NCBI GenBank assembly: GCA_036504155.1
Contig: DASXVQ010000234.1
Coordinates: 1-64,000, forward strand
Source: JACRCT01 sp036504155
GTDB lineage: Bacteria; Myxococcota; Myxococcia; Myxococcales; UBA5297
Length of the DNA stretch: 64,000 nt
Direction of reading: 5' to 3'
The notes below the pieces were generated by a model, which saw nothing but the letters and a program-made list of their open reading frames with translations, searched no databases and had not been told where the DNA came from. The position numbers were made by a program, and so were the translations under genes. Of this stretch, positions 16,829-25,507 are shown piece after piece. Every line of letters begins with the position of its first letter. Within the stretch, counting starts at the first letter, position 1.

Positions 16829-17785
16829 ATGGGAGCAACGGCCGTCGCCGAACAGCAGCGGGCCAGCCCCGGTTGGCGCGCCATGGGGCTCGCGACGCTC
16901 TTCCTCACCTGGGCGTTGATGGTGATGGGGGCCTTGACCCGGGCGTCTCAGGCCGGCGTCTCCTGCCCCGACTGGCCGCTATGCCACGGCTACCTCGTGC
17001 CGCCGCTGAGCCAGGGCGCCTATCCGGCGGACCCGCTCTATGCGGTGCACAAGGTTTACTTGGAGTTCGTGCACCGGGTCCTGGCGGCGCTGGTGAGCGT
17101 GGGAGCCGTGGCCGTCGCCTGGCGGACCTGGAAGGCGGGCCGCCGCGGGCTCACGCTGACGGTGCTCGGCACGCTGGCGCTGCAGGTGGCGATGGGGGCG
17201 GCGACGGTGTGGCTGCGCAATGCGCCGTACACCGTGGTGGTGCACCTCGCGCTGGCCCTGGGCTTCCTGGCCGCGCTGGCCGCGGCCCACCGCCAGGTCC
17301 TGGCGCCCTCGCTGCGCACGCGGGCGCGCGCCCTCGGCACCGGCACCGCGGCGGTGCTCGCCCTCCTCGTCGCGCAGATGCTGGTCGGGGCGGCGGTCAG
17401 CTCGGGCTACTTCGCGCTGGCCTGCTCGCAGTTCCCGCTGTGCGAGGACGGCGCGCTCCTGCCGGCGGATTGGACCGAGGGCCTGGTCTGGCAGATGGCC
17501 CACCGCGGGCTGGGGGCGCTCGTCCTGGTCGCGGCGCTGGGGATGGCGGCGAGGGCCTGGCGCGCCGGGCACGACCGCGTGCTCTGGCTCTCCGTGAGCG
17601 CGGGGATCCTCGTCCAGGCGCTGCTCGGCGGGCTCAACGTCTGGCTGCGCGTGCCGCCGTGGGCCAGCGCGGCGCACCTCGGCCTCGCCGCGATCCTCTT
17701 CGCGACGCTCGTGCTCCGCCTCGCCCGGCGCGCGGGATCGCAGGCTCTGCCGCAGCGCGCGCCGAGCCTGGACCGCGCGGCGTAA
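16829..17785 (+). CDS. ctaA: Heme A synthase (COX15/CtaA family)
   Basis: A 318-residue membrane protein with eight predicted transmembrane segments in two four-helix halves. The four heme-ligand His of the family are at 82, 139, 225 and 283, and the two Cys pairs at 46/52 (CPDWPLC) and 199/205 (CSQFPLC) lie in the outer loops after helices 1 and 5. The enzyme oxidises heme O to heme A for aa3-type oxidases. Start ATG 16829 has the ribosome site AAGGGGGAG. No oxidase gene lies in the window, so its place before the nos genes may be only respiratory clustering. Confidence 0.88.
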   Translation: MGATAVAEQQRASPGWRAMGLATLFLTWALMVMGALTRASQAGVSCPDWPLCHGYLVPPLSQGAYPADPLYAVHKVYLEFVHRVLAALVSVGAVAVAWRTWKAGRRGLTLTVLGTLALQVAMGAATVWLRNAPYTVVVHLALALGFLAALAAAHRQVLAPSLRTRARALGTGTAAVLALLVAQMLVGAAVSSGYFALACSQFPLCEDGALLPADWTEGLVWQMAHRGLGALVLVAALGMAARAWRAGHDRVLWLSVSAGILVQALLGGLNVWLRVPPWASAAHLGLAAILFATLVLRLARRAGSQALPQRAPSLDRAA

Positions 17786-17865
17786 GCGGACGCGTCGAGC
17801 ACCGGGCAGTGTTCGCGCACCGTCGCGGGTGCGATCCGGACCATTTGGGAGATCGACCGTTCGGC

Positions 17866-17879
17866 CTGACCGATGTCAA
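17866..17879 (+). promoter_or_regulatory. Dnr/NnrR (FNR-type) box before the nos operon
   Basis: CTGAC-CGAT-GTCAA matches the NO-sensing Dnr/NnrR and FNR consensus TTGAC-N4-GTCAA at nine of ten positions. Its centre is 57 bases before the ATG at 17930. A class II activator centred at -41.5 would give a transcript starting near 17914 and a short leader. This placement also argues against the ATG at 17873, which would lie inside the box. Confidence 0.55.
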
Positions 17880-17929
17880 AACCCCGCGCGTCGTCGGGCG
17901 TGCCAGTGCTTGTTCGCGCGGGGGGAGAC

Positions 17930-19834
17930 ATGGTCGGTCCGCGGTACCCGGTGAGCGTCCCCGATCTCGCCTACTGGCTGGAGCGGGTGCCCTGCCAGAT
18001 GGGCTGCCCGGTGCACACCGACTGCGGCCGCTACGTGCAGCTCATCGCCCACGGCCTGATCAAGGAGGGCTTCCTCGCCGCCCGCGCTCCCAACCCGCTG
18101 GCGTCGGTGTGCGGCCGGGTCTGCGCCGCGCCCTGCGAGGACCAGTGCCGCCGCGGGAAGATCGACGCGCCGGTCTCCATCCGCGCGCTCAAGCGCTACC
18201 TGACCGAGCGCTACGGCCTGGAGTCGAGCGATCCGCGCGCCAGCGCCGAGCTGCAGCAGGGCGCGGTCGAGGAGCCGGGCAGCACCTGGCCCGGGCACCT
18301 GCGCTCCCTGCGCCAGGCGAAGCACGCCGGCTCGGGGCGCCGCGTGGCGGTGGTTGGCGCCGGGCCAGCCGGGCTCGCCTGCGCGCACGACCTGGCGCTG
18401 ACGGGCTACGCGGTCACGGTCTTCGAGGCCAGCGGCCGCGCCGGGGGAATGGCGTTCCACGGCATCCCCGAGTTTCGCCTGCCGCGCGCAGTGCTCGACC
18501 GCGAGATCGCGGCCATCGCCGGCCTCGGGGTCGGCTTCCGCTACGAGACGCCGCTGTCGCCGGCCTTCGGCCTCGCGCAGGTTCGGGCGCAGGGCTTCGA
18601 GGCGGTCTTCCTGGCGGTGGGCGTGCAGCAGGGGCGCGACCTCTCCTGTCCGGGCCGCGAGCTGGACGGGGTGGTCCGCGCCATCGACTTTCTGCTCAAC
18701 GCCAACCACGGGTATCGCGTGCCGGCGGCGAAGAAGGTGCTGGTGGTCGGCGGCGGGTTCGTGGCCTTCGACGCCGCCCGCGTGGCGCTGCGGGCGGTGG
18801 AGGCCGGCGGGGAAGGGGCGCCGGGAGGCGGGATGGCGGCCCTGGACGCGGCGCGCGTCGCCGTCCGCTCGGGCGCCGAGGTCACCATGGCCTCGCTGGA
18901 GAGCTTCGCGGAGATGCCGGCCCGGCGCACCGAGCAGGGCCGCGAGGAGTTCGAGCACACGCTCGGAGAGGGCGTGCGCTTCCTGCCGCAGCGGTCGGTC
19001 GCGCGCTTCGAGGGCAGCGGCGGGCGGGTCGAGCGGGTGCGGCTGATCGGCGTCAAGCGCACCTACGACGAGGCCGGCCGCTTCGCCCCGGTCTTCGACG
19101 AGACGATCGAGGAGGTGCGCGAGGCGGACCTGGTCATCCTGGCGATCGGCCAGCGCCCCGACCTGGGCTTCCTCTCCGAGAAGGACGGGGTGCGGCTGAC
19201 CAAGACCGGCACCGTCGAGGTCGAGCGGGAGACGCTGGCCACCTCCGCCCCGGGAATCTTCGCCGGCGGCGACGTGGCCTTCGGACCGCGCAACCTCATC
19301 GACGCCGAGGCCGACGGCAAGCGCGCGGCGAGATCCATCCACGCCCTGCTCGCCGGCGCCTCCTCCCGGGCGCCGTCGACCCGGCTGCGCTTCGAGAAGA
19401 TCCCCACCGCCCGCTACTGGCGGCGCGCGGACTACGACCTGCTGCCGCGCCGGCCTCCGCCCGCCGTCGAGCTGGGACGGCGCACCGGCATCGGCGAGGT
19501 GGAGCAGTGCTACGACGAGGCGCAGGCGCGCGAGCAGGCCGAGCGCTGCCTCGCCTGTCACGTGCAGACCATCTTCGACGCCCAGCGCTGCGTCCTGTGC
19601 AACCGCTGCGTCGACGTCTGCCCCGAGGGCTGCCTGAAGCTCGTCCCCATCGAGCAGCTGCAGCTCTCGGACGAGGCGCTCACCGCGGCGCGCCGCGGCG
19701 GCGGGGTGGAGAACGGGCAGCGCGCCTCCGCGATGCTCAAGGACGACGAGCGCTGCATCCGCTGCGGGCTGTGCGCCATCCGCTGCCCGGTCGACGCCAT
19801 GACCATGGAGGTCCTGCACTATGAGCAGCGATGA
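17930..19834 (+). CDS. Iron-sulfur flavoprotein oxidoreductase (GltD-like)
   Basis: A 634-residue cytoplasmic enzyme. N-terminal Cys at 22, 26, 32 and 61, 65, 69, 73 match the paired 4Fe-4S sites of the glutamate-synthase small-subunit family; then an FAD site GAGPAG (about 138-143), an NAD(P)-type GGGFVAFDAAR site with a local duplication (DAARVALR, then DAARVAVR about 25 residues on), a GGDVAFG FAD motif, and two C-terminal ferredoxin motifs, CVLCNRCVDVC and CIRCGLCAIRC. It would take electrons from NAD(P)H or ferredoxin and pass them to the membrane module encoded next, possibly through quinone. The ATG at 17930 is preferred for its strong ribosome site (GGGGGGAG) over 17873. It overlaps the Rieske gene by 14 bases. 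Confidence 0.8.
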   Translation: MVGPRYPVSVPDLAYWLERVPCQMGCPVHTDCGRYVQLIAHGLIKEGFLAARAPNPLASVCGRVCAAPCEDQCRRGKIDAPVSIRALKRYLTERYGLESSDPRASAELQQGAVEEPGSTWPGHLRSLRQAKHAGSGRRVAVVGAGPAGLACAHDLALTGYAVTVFEASGRAGGMAFHGIPEFRLPRAVLDREIAAIAGLGVGFRYETPLSPAFGLAQVRAQGFEAVFLAVGVQQGRDLSCPGRELDGVVRAIDFLLNANHGYRVPAAKKVLVVGGGFVAFDAARVALRAVEAGGEGAPGGGMAALDAARVAVRSGAEVTMASLESFAEMPARRTEQGREEFEHTLGEGVRFLPQRSVARFEGSGGRVERVRLIGVKRTYDEAGRFAPVFDETIEEVREADLVILAIGQRPDLGFLSEKDGVRLTKTGTVEVERETLATSAPGIFAGGDVAFGPRNLIDAEADGKRAARSIHALLAGASSRAPSTRLRFEKIPTARYWRRADYDLLPRRPPPAVELGRRTGIGEVEQCYDEAQAREQAERCLACHVQTIFDAQRCVLCNRCVDVCPEGCLKLVPIEQLQLSDEALTAARRGGGVENGQRASAMLKDDERCIRCGLCAIRCPVDAMTMEVLHYEQR

Positions 19835-20315
19835 GTCCGGCAAGGGACCCGCCGACCCCGGCCGCCGCCGGGCGCTGAAGGTCCTGGGAGTGGGCGTGGT
19901 GGGCGCGGCGGTCGCGGCGCCGCTGGTGGTCGCGGCCCGCTCGCTGGTGCCCAACGTCCTCTACGAGCCGCCGCGGCGCTTCAAGGCGGGGCGCCTGGAG
20001 GCGCTCACCGAGGGCCCCAACTTCTTCCGCGAGCAGCGCGTCTTCGTCTTCCGCGAGGCGGGCAAGCTGAGCTGCCTGAGCGCGGTCTGCACCCACCTCG
20101 GCTGCACGGTGCAGCTGGTGCGCAAGGGCTCCGGCGACGGCTTCGAGTTCCACTGCCCCTGCCACGGCTCGAAGTACCGCGCCGACGGCACCAACTACGA
20201 CGGCCCTGCGCCGCGGCCGCTCTCCTACCACCTGCTCGAGATCGCCCCGGACGACGGCCAGGTCGTCGTGGACCTGTCCCGCACCGCCGACAAGACCTGG
20301 CGGCTCAAGGTCTGA
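19821..20315 (+). CDS. Rieske 2Fe-2S protein
   Basis: A 164-residue Rieske protein. A twin-arginine-type N-terminus (RRRALK at 15-20 followed by a hydrophobic stretch to about 40) would serve as export signal and membrane anchor. The cluster ligands are Cys90 and His92 (CTHLGC) and Cys112 and His115 (CPCHGS), with the disulfide pair Cys95/Cys114. It belongs with the cytochrome b just downstream (14 bases apart) as a bc-type quinol oxidising unit. In the atypical nos loci of other bacteria a Rieske/cytochrome b pair likewise stands next to nosZ and is thought to deliver menaquinol electrons. Confidence 0.92.
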   Translation: MSSDESGKGPADPGRRRALKVLGVGVVGAAVAAPLVVAARSLVPNVLYEPPRRFKAGRLEALTEGPNFFREQRVFVFREAGKLSCLSAVCTHLGCTVQLVRKGSGDGFEFHCPCHGSKYRADGTNYDGPAPRPLSYHLLEIAPDDGQVVVDLSRTADKTWRLKV

Positions 20316-20329
20316 AGCGAGGCCCCCGA

Positions 20330-21676
20330 ATGGATCCCTCCGCGCTGCCCGTCCCGCGACGAAGCCGGCTGCTGCCCCGGCTGCTCGACCTCACCTGGTC
20401 CTACGCCCCGCGCACCGTGCGCGAGGCCGGGGACGCCATCGTCCGCAACTTCCTGCTCCACGGCTTCCCGCACAAGGTGGCGCGGCGCTCGCTGGCGCTG
20501 TCCTACTCGCTGTGGCTGGGCACCGCCTCCGCGGTGCTGTTCCTGCTGCTCGCCGTCACCGGCGGGATCCTGATGTTCCTGTACGTCCCGTCGGTGGAGC
20601 GGGCCTACGGGTCCATCCAGGACCTCGAGTCGGTGGTCAGCTACGGCGCCTTCCTGCGCGCCTCGCACCGCATCGGCGCCCACGCCATGGTCCTGGTGGT
20701 CGTCCTGCACCTGATGCGGGTCTTCCTGACCGGGGCCTACAAGAACGGGGTGCTGGTGCGCCAGCACCGCCACTTCAACTGGTGGATCGGGTTGGCGCTG
20801 CTGCTGCTGACGCTGCTGCTCAGCTTCACCGGCTACCTGTTGCCCTGGGACCAGCTCGCCTACTGGGCGATCACGGTGGGCACCAACATCGCCAACGCCG
20901 TGCCGCTGGTCGGGCAGGAGGTGCGCCTGCTGCTCCTGGGCGGCCACGAGATCAACCAGAGCACGCTGCTGCGCTTCTACGTGCTGCACTGCTTCGCGCT
21001 GCCGGTGGCGACCGCCGGACTGGTGGCCTGGCACCTGTGGCGCGTGCGCAAGGACGGCGGGCTGGCCTGTCGCGACCAGCTCGCGCTCCAGCAGCGCTCC
21101 CAGGAGGCGCCGCCGGCCCCGGGGAAGACCTACGCGCTTTTGGGCATCGCCCCGGGCACCACGCCGCAGGTGGAGACCGCGCTGGTCGACGAGGACGAGC
21201 ACTTGGTGGAGACCGTCCCCGCGCTCAACCGCCGCGTGCTGCTCACGCTGCTGGCCACCCTCGCCGTGGTGGGCCTGCTCGCGGTGGCGCTCGGGGCGCC
21301 GCTGGAGGAGCCGGCCAACCCGCAGATCACGCCCAACCCGGCGAAGGCGCCCTGGTACTTCCTCTGGCTGCAGGAGCTGGTCACCGACACGACGCTGCGC
21401 CTCGGCGGCTTCACCCTCAACGGCGCGCTGGTCGGCGGAATCCTCGTGCCGGGGCTGCTCGCGCTGCTGGGCCTGGCCGTGCCGTTCCTGGATCGCTCGC
21501 CGCCGGAAGCCGTGGGGGTCTGGGGTCACCGCAGCCGGCGAGGCGTCAACGCCGTCTTCGTCGCGGTCTGCCTGGCGCTGGTGGTGCTGACCGTGGTGGG
21601 CACGCTGCTGCGCGGTCCGTACTGGAACTTCTACTGGCCGTGGGAGAGCTGGCCCACGACGCCGCCGCGTTTCTGA
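20330..21676 (+). CDS. Cytochrome b of a bc-type complex (b6 and subunit IV fused)
   Basis: A 448-residue membrane protein with a four-helix heme-binding half followed by a three-to-four-helix half, as in fused cytochrome b. Heme-ligand His pairs lie in the helices ASHRIGAHAMVLVVVLHL and YVLHCF...AWHLWR. The quinol-site motif usually written PEWY is PWYFLWLQE here, preceded by Lys-Ala, so the acidic residue of PEWY is replaced by Ala; variants at this site are known in menaquinone-using complexes. A long hydrophilic loop (about 240-300) joins the halves. It would oxidise menaquinol and hand electrons through the Rieske centre to the pentaheme cytochrome. Confidence 0.92.
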   Translation: MDPSALPVPRRSRLLPRLLDLTWSYAPRTVREAGDAIVRNFLLHGFPHKVARRSLALSYSLWLGTASAVLFLLLAVTGGILMFLYVPSVERAYGSIQDLESVVSYGAFLRASHRIGAHAMVLVVVLHLMRVFLTGAYKNGVLVRQHRHFNWWIGLALLLLTLLLSFTGYLLPWDQLAYWAITVGTNIANAVPLVGQEVRLLLLGGHEINQSTLLRFYVLHCFALPVATAGLVAWHLWRVRKDGGLACRDQLALQQRSQEAPPAPGKTYALLGIAPGTTPQVETALVDEDEHLVETVPALNRRVLLTLLATLAVVGLLAVALGAPLEEPANPQITPNPAKAPWYFLWLQELVTDTTLRLGGFTLNGALVGGILVPGLLALLGLAVPFLDRSPPEAVGVWGHRSRRGVNAVFVAVCLALVVLTVVGTLLRGPYWNFYWPWESWPTTPPRF

Positions 21677-21687
21677 AGGAGGCCTGG

Positions 21688-22872
21688 GTGATCGCGCGCG
21701 ACAGAGTCGTCTTGCTCTCGGTGTCGGCCGCGGTGCTGGCGTTCGCGGCGGTGCTGGTCTGGCAGGAGCAGCGCCCCGGCTACCGGCGCTACCAGGCCGA
21801 GTTCCGCTCGAAGGTGGCCCAGGCGCTGGGCGAAGAGCGGGCCGCGAAGGCGCCCGACGGGCCGCAGCAGATCTGGCTCGCTTCGCTGAATGGCACGGTG
21901 GACCGCTGCCCCAGCTGCCACCTCGGGGTCGGCTGGAAGGACCTGAAGGACCTGCCCCAGCCCTTCGCGCCGCACCCGCTGGCGCCGCTGGCCCACCACC
22001 CGGTCGAGAAGTTCGGCTGCACCGCCTGCCACGGCGGCCAGGGCGCGGCGACGCAGCTGCCGGAGGCGCACGGCTGGGTGGAGCACTGGGAGGATCCGCT
22101 GCTCGACCGGACGCTCGCCGCGGAGTACGGCGCCAAGGACCGCTGGGCCTTCCTGCAGACCCGCTGCAACGGTTGCCACCGCTACGACCAGCACATCGAA
22201 GGCGCCGAGCTGGTCAACCAGGGCAAGCGGCTCGTCGACGCCAAGGGTTGCCGGGCCTGCCACGCCATCAACGGCCGCGGCGGCTCGGTCGGCCCGGACC
22301 TGACCCGGGTCGGCGACAAGCCCGCCGAGCAGTACGACTTCTCGCGCCTCGGCGCGCTGCGCTCGCTCTTTGCCTGGCACGTCGGCCACCTGCAGAACCC
22401 CAAGTCCTTCAGCCCCACCACGGTGATGCCGGAGTTCGGCTTCGCCACCGGCGAGGCGCAGTCCATCGCCCTGGTGCTGATGAGCTGGCGCGACCAGAGG
22501 TGGCCCGCCGAGTACCTGCCCGGGGCGCGCCTGAAGGACGTCCCCAGCCCGGAGCAGGCCGAGCGGGAGCGCCTCATGCGCGAGGGCGAGGGCCGCTTCT
22601 TCGTGGAGAAGACCTGCTTCGTCTGCCACGACGTGACCGCGCTGGGCGTGGAGTCGGCCACCAAGATCGGCCCGGACCTCTCGCTCGCCGTCGACGACGT
22701 GCCGCGGCGCTTCGGGCGGCCGCTGGAGGACTTCCTCAAGGCCCCCAGCGGGACCATGGAGGTCGTCCTCGCCCGGCAGATCACCCTGACGGAGCCCGAG
22801 CGGGCCGAGGCGGCGCGGCTGCTGCACCTCGCCTTCGAGCGCCACCAGGCGAAGGCCAAGCCCGAGAAGTGA
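21688..22872 (+). CDS. Membrane-anchored pentaheme cytochrome c
   Basis: A 394-residue cytochrome with an N-terminal anchor (about residues 6-25) and five heme motifs: CPSCH, CTACH, CNGCH, CRACH and CFVCH. The last domain (CFVCH to the end) resembles the one-heme lipoprotein encoded at 15.8 kb. The GTG start has the full ribosome site GAAGGAGG 5 bases before it and lies 11 bases after the cytochrome b stop. It stands where cytochrome c1 would in a bc complex and just before nosZ, so the most likely role is to take electrons from the Rieske protein and pass them to NosZ or to the small cytochrome. Confidence 0.9.
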   Translation: MIARDRVVLLSVSAAVLAFAAVLVWQEQRPGYRRYQAEFRSKVAQALGEERAAKAPDGPQQIWLASLNGTVDRCPSCHLGVGWKDLKDLPQPFAPHPLAPLAHHPVEKFGCTACHGGQGAATQLPEAHGWVEHWEDPLLDRTLAAEYGAKDRWAFLQTRCNGCHRYDQHIEGAELVNQGKRLVDAKGCRACHAINGRGGSVGPDLTRVGDKPAEQYDFSRLGALRSLFAWHVGHLQNPKSFSPTTVMPEFGFATGEAQSIALVLMSWRDQRWPAEYLPGARLKDVPSPEQAERERLMREGEGRFFVEKTCFVCHDVTALGVESATKIGPDLSLAVDDVPRRFGRPLEDFLKAPSGTMEVVLARQITLTEPERAEAARLLHLAFERHQAKAKPEK

Positions 22873-22907
22873 CCTTTCCAATTCGAGAGCCCGCAAGGAG
22901 CCAGACC

Positions 22908-24851
22908 ATGAAGCACCACACCGGCCGTACCGGGTCGTCGCTGCCGCGATCGCTGTCGCTGCCGCTGTTGCCGCTCGCGCTCGCGCTCGCGGTCCTCGCC
23001 TCGGGTTGCCGCGGCGGCGAGGGCAAGTCGGGCCGGGCCCCGCGCACCGGCGCGCTGGGCAGCGCCACCAACGCCGCCAGCGCCACCTACGTCGCGCCCG
23101 GGGACCAGGACGAGATGTACCTCTTCTACTCGGGCGGGCACTCCGGGCAGGTCTTCGTCGCCGGCCTGCCGTCGATGCGCCACATCGCCACCATCCCGGT
23201 CTTCACGCCGTACCCCGGCACCGGCTTCGGCTTCGACGACGAGAGCCGGAAGATGCTCGGCGGCTTCACCTGGGGCGACGTGCACCACCCCTCGCTCTCC
23301 CGCACCGACGCGGTCTACGACGGGCGCTGGCTGTTCGTGAACGACAACGCCAACAACCGCATCGCCCGCATCGACCTGCGCGACTTCAAGACCAAGCAGA
23401 TCCTGGGGCCCATCCCCAACCTCTCCGGCAACCACGGCAGCTCCTTCGTCACCGCCAACACCGAGATGGTCCTCTACGCCACCCGCTTCAGCGCGCCGGT
23501 GCCCTCCGGCGAGTTCGCCTCGGTCGAGGACTACAAGACGAAGTTCCACGGCGTGGTGGGCGCGCTGAAGGTCGACCCGCAGAGCGGCGAGATGTCCCTG
23601 GGCTTCCAGATGGTGACCCCGCCGTTCAACTGGGACCTGGGCTCGACCGGCCGCGGCCCCTCGGCCGACTGGGCGGTGTGGACCTGCTACAACTCCGAGC
23701 GCGCCTCCGGGCAGCTGGAGCGCACCGCCAGCGCCAACGACCGCGACTACGCCATCGCCGTGAACTGGCGCAAGGCGATGGAGGCGGCCAAGGACGGCAA
23801 GGGCCTGAAGGTGGGCGGGGTGGAGCTGCTCGACCCGCGCAAGGTGCCCGGCATCGCCTGGCTCATCCCGGTGGCCAAGAGCCCGCACGGCGTGGACTTC
23901 AGCCCGGACGGCAAGCACTTCGTCACCAGCGGCAAGCTCGAGGCCATCACCACCGTCTTCAGCGTCGAGAAGATGCTGGCCGCCATCGAGGCCAAGGCCT
24001 TCGACGGCGAGGAGGACGGCCTGCCGGTGCTGGCCTACGACAAGGTGAAGGAGCGCGAGGTCAAGGTGGGCCTGGGGCCGCTGCACACCCAGTTCGACGA
24101 CAAGGGGTTCGCCTACACCAGCCTGTTCATCGACAGCGCGGTGGCCAAGTGGAACCTGGCCAGCGGCGAGGTCGTCGACACCATCCCGGTCGCCTACAAC
24201 ATCGGCCACCTGATGATCCCCGGCGGCGACTCCGCCAAGCCCACCGGCAAGTACCTGGTCGCGCTCAACAAGCTCTCGCACGGGCGGCACGTCAGCGTCG
24301 GCCCCAGCCAGCCGGAGTCGAGCCAGCTCATCGACATCTCGGGCGACAAGATGAAGCTGCTCTACGACGCCTTCACCGAGCCCGAGCCGCACTACGCCCA
24401 GGCCATCGAGACCGCCAAGCTCAAGGTGGTGGAGGTCTACCCGCGCGAGGAGAACAAGGACCCGTGGGCCACCTGGGACGTCAAGCAGGCCGGCGCCGAG
24501 CGCAAGGACGGCCGGCTGCACGTGCGGATGGTGGCGGTGCGCTCGACCTTGTGGCCCACGTCCTTCGAGGCCGAGCAGGGCGAGCAGGTCACCGTGCACC
24601 TGACCAACATCGAGCAGACCACCGACCAGCTCCACGGCTTCGGGCTCGTCGGCTACAACCTGAACGTGGTCGTCGATCCCGGCGAGACCAAGCACATCAG
24701 CTTCGTCGCCGACCGTCCGGGCGTGCACGCCTACTACTGCACCAACTTCTGCTCCGCGCTCCACCAGGAGATGCAGGGCTACTTCGTGGTGAAGCCGGGC
24801 AAGGGCAAGGCGGGCGCCTCCGAGGCGAAGCTCAAGGGTGACGCAAAGTGA
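22908..24851 (+). CDS. nosZ: Nitrous-oxide reductase, clade II, with lipoprotein signal
   Basis: NosZ reduces N2O to N2 in the periplasm. The 647-residue protein has a seven-bladed propeller with the CuZ His set (WGDVHH with two His, SGNHG, SPHGV, GPLHTQ, NIGHLM, EPHYA) and a C-terminal cupredoxin domain with the CuA motif CTNFCSALHQEM (Cys611, Cys615, His619, Met622). It lacks the twin-arginine signal of clade I enzymes; its Sec-type signal ends at LASGC (Cys34), which fits a lipoprotein. The ATG at 22908 has the site AAGGAG. The gene ends in a GTGA overlap with the next, and the order nosZ, membrane protein, nosD is that of clade II clusters. Confidence 0.95.
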   Translation: MKHHTGRTGSSLPRSLSLPLLPLALALAVLASGCRGGEGKSGRAPRTGALGSATNAASATYVAPGDQDEMYLFYSGGHSGQVFVAGLPSMRHIATIPVFTPYPGTGFGFDDESRKMLGGFTWGDVHHPSLSRTDAVYDGRWLFVNDNANNRIARIDLRDFKTKQILGPIPNLSGNHGSSFVTANTEMVLYATRFSAPVPSGEFASVEDYKTKFHGVVGALKVDPQSGEMSLGFQMVTPPFNWDLGSTGRGPSADWAVWTCYNSERASGQLERTASANDRDYAIAVNWRKAMEAAKDGKGLKVGGVELLDPRKVPGIAWLIPVAKSPHGVDFSPDGKHFVTSGKLEAITTVFSVEKMLAAIEAKAFDGEEDGLPVLAYDKVKEREVKVGLGPLHTQFDDKGFAYTSLFIDSAVAKWNLASGEVVDTIPVAYNIGHLMIPGGDSAKPTGKYLVALNKLSHGRHVSVGPSQPESSQLIDISGDKMKLLYDAFTEPEPHYAQAIETAKLKVVEVYPREENKDPWATWDVKQAGAERKDGRLHVRMVAVRSTLWPTSFEAEQGEQVTVHLTNIEQTTDQLHGFGLVGYNLNVVVDPGETKHISFVADRPGVHAYYCTNFCSALHQEMQGYFVVKPGKGKAGASEAKLKGDAK

Positions 24852-25507
24852 GCGGGGCCGCGGGCTGGTCCGGAAAGCTGGGACTGCCGCTGGCCTGGCC
24901 CTCGCGGGCCGCGTTGGCGGCGGCGGCGGCGTGCGCGGTCGTGGGGACCGCGCTGCCGCTGTGGACGCTCTCGTTCCAGTCCAACCAGTACCCGGACCCG
25001 CTCGTGATGGTGATCTACGCCGACCACCTCGCGGGCCAGAAGACCGCGAACCGGGACGACCTCGTCGAGATCAACGGCCTGAACCACTACATCGGGATGA
25101 GGCCGCTCTCGGAGCACGACTTCGCCGAGTTCGGCTGGCTGCCGCTGGCCATCGTCGCGCTGGCGCTGCTGGCGCTGCGGACGGCGGCGCTGGGCACGCT
25201 GCGCGACGCGGTGGATGCGGCGGTGCTGGGCCTGCTGTTCTCCGGGTTCTCGCTCTACACGTTCATCCACCGGCTGTGGGAGTACGGCCACGTGCTCTCG
25301 CCGGAGGCCGCGATCAAGGTCGCGCCGTTCACGCCGCCGTTCTTCGGGCGGGTGCGCATCGCCAACTTCTGGGTGGAGAGCTACCCCGGCTTCGGGAGCC
25401 TGGCGGTGATGGCGAGCGTGGCGCTGATCGTGGCCGCGCTGGCCTTCGGAGTGTGGCGAGCGCGGCGCGGGTCCTCCTCGCCTTCCGCCGTGCAGGCGGC
25501 GGCCTGA
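24848..25507 (+). CDS. NosB-like membrane protein between nosZ and nosD
   Basis: A 219-residue membrane protein with four predicted transmembrane segments (about 20-40, 97-115, 125-145, 187-205) and a conserved-looking outer loop (YPDPLVMVIYADHLAG, NGLNHYIGM). A second loop has Trp/Tyr/His residues (IHRLWEYGHVLSPEAAIKV). Clade II nos loci carry an unknown membrane protein, named NosB in Wolinella, at exactly this place; the identity here is by position and topology. His and Met residues in the loops could bind copper or heme. GTG start overlaps the nosZ stop; the next gene begins directly after the stop codon. Confidence 0.7.
   Translation: MSGAAGWSGKLGLPLAWPSRAALAAAAACAVVGTALPLWTLSFQSNQYPDPLVMVIYADHLAGQKTANRDDLVEINGLNHYIGMRPLSEHDFAEFGWLPLAIVALALLALRTAALGTLRDAVDAAVLGLLFSGFSLYTFIHRLWEYGHVLSPEAAIKVAPFTPPFFGRVRIANFWVESYPGFGSLAVMASVALIVAALAFGVWRARRGSSSPSAVQAAA

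Noticed and set aside
16829..17785. Heme A synthase as part of the nos machinery
   Set aside because: NosZ and bc-type complexes do not use heme A; the gene is probably only clustered with other respiratory genes.
17873..17929. Earlier ATG for the flavoprotein gene
   Set aside because: It lies inside the Dnr/FNR-type box and lacks a ribosome site, while 17930 has GGGGGGAG in front.
22182..24764. Long minus-strand frame across nosZ and the pentaheme cytochrome gene
   Set aside because: The plus strand codes unmistakable NosZ and heme motifs; the minus frame is His/Leu/Val-rich noise.
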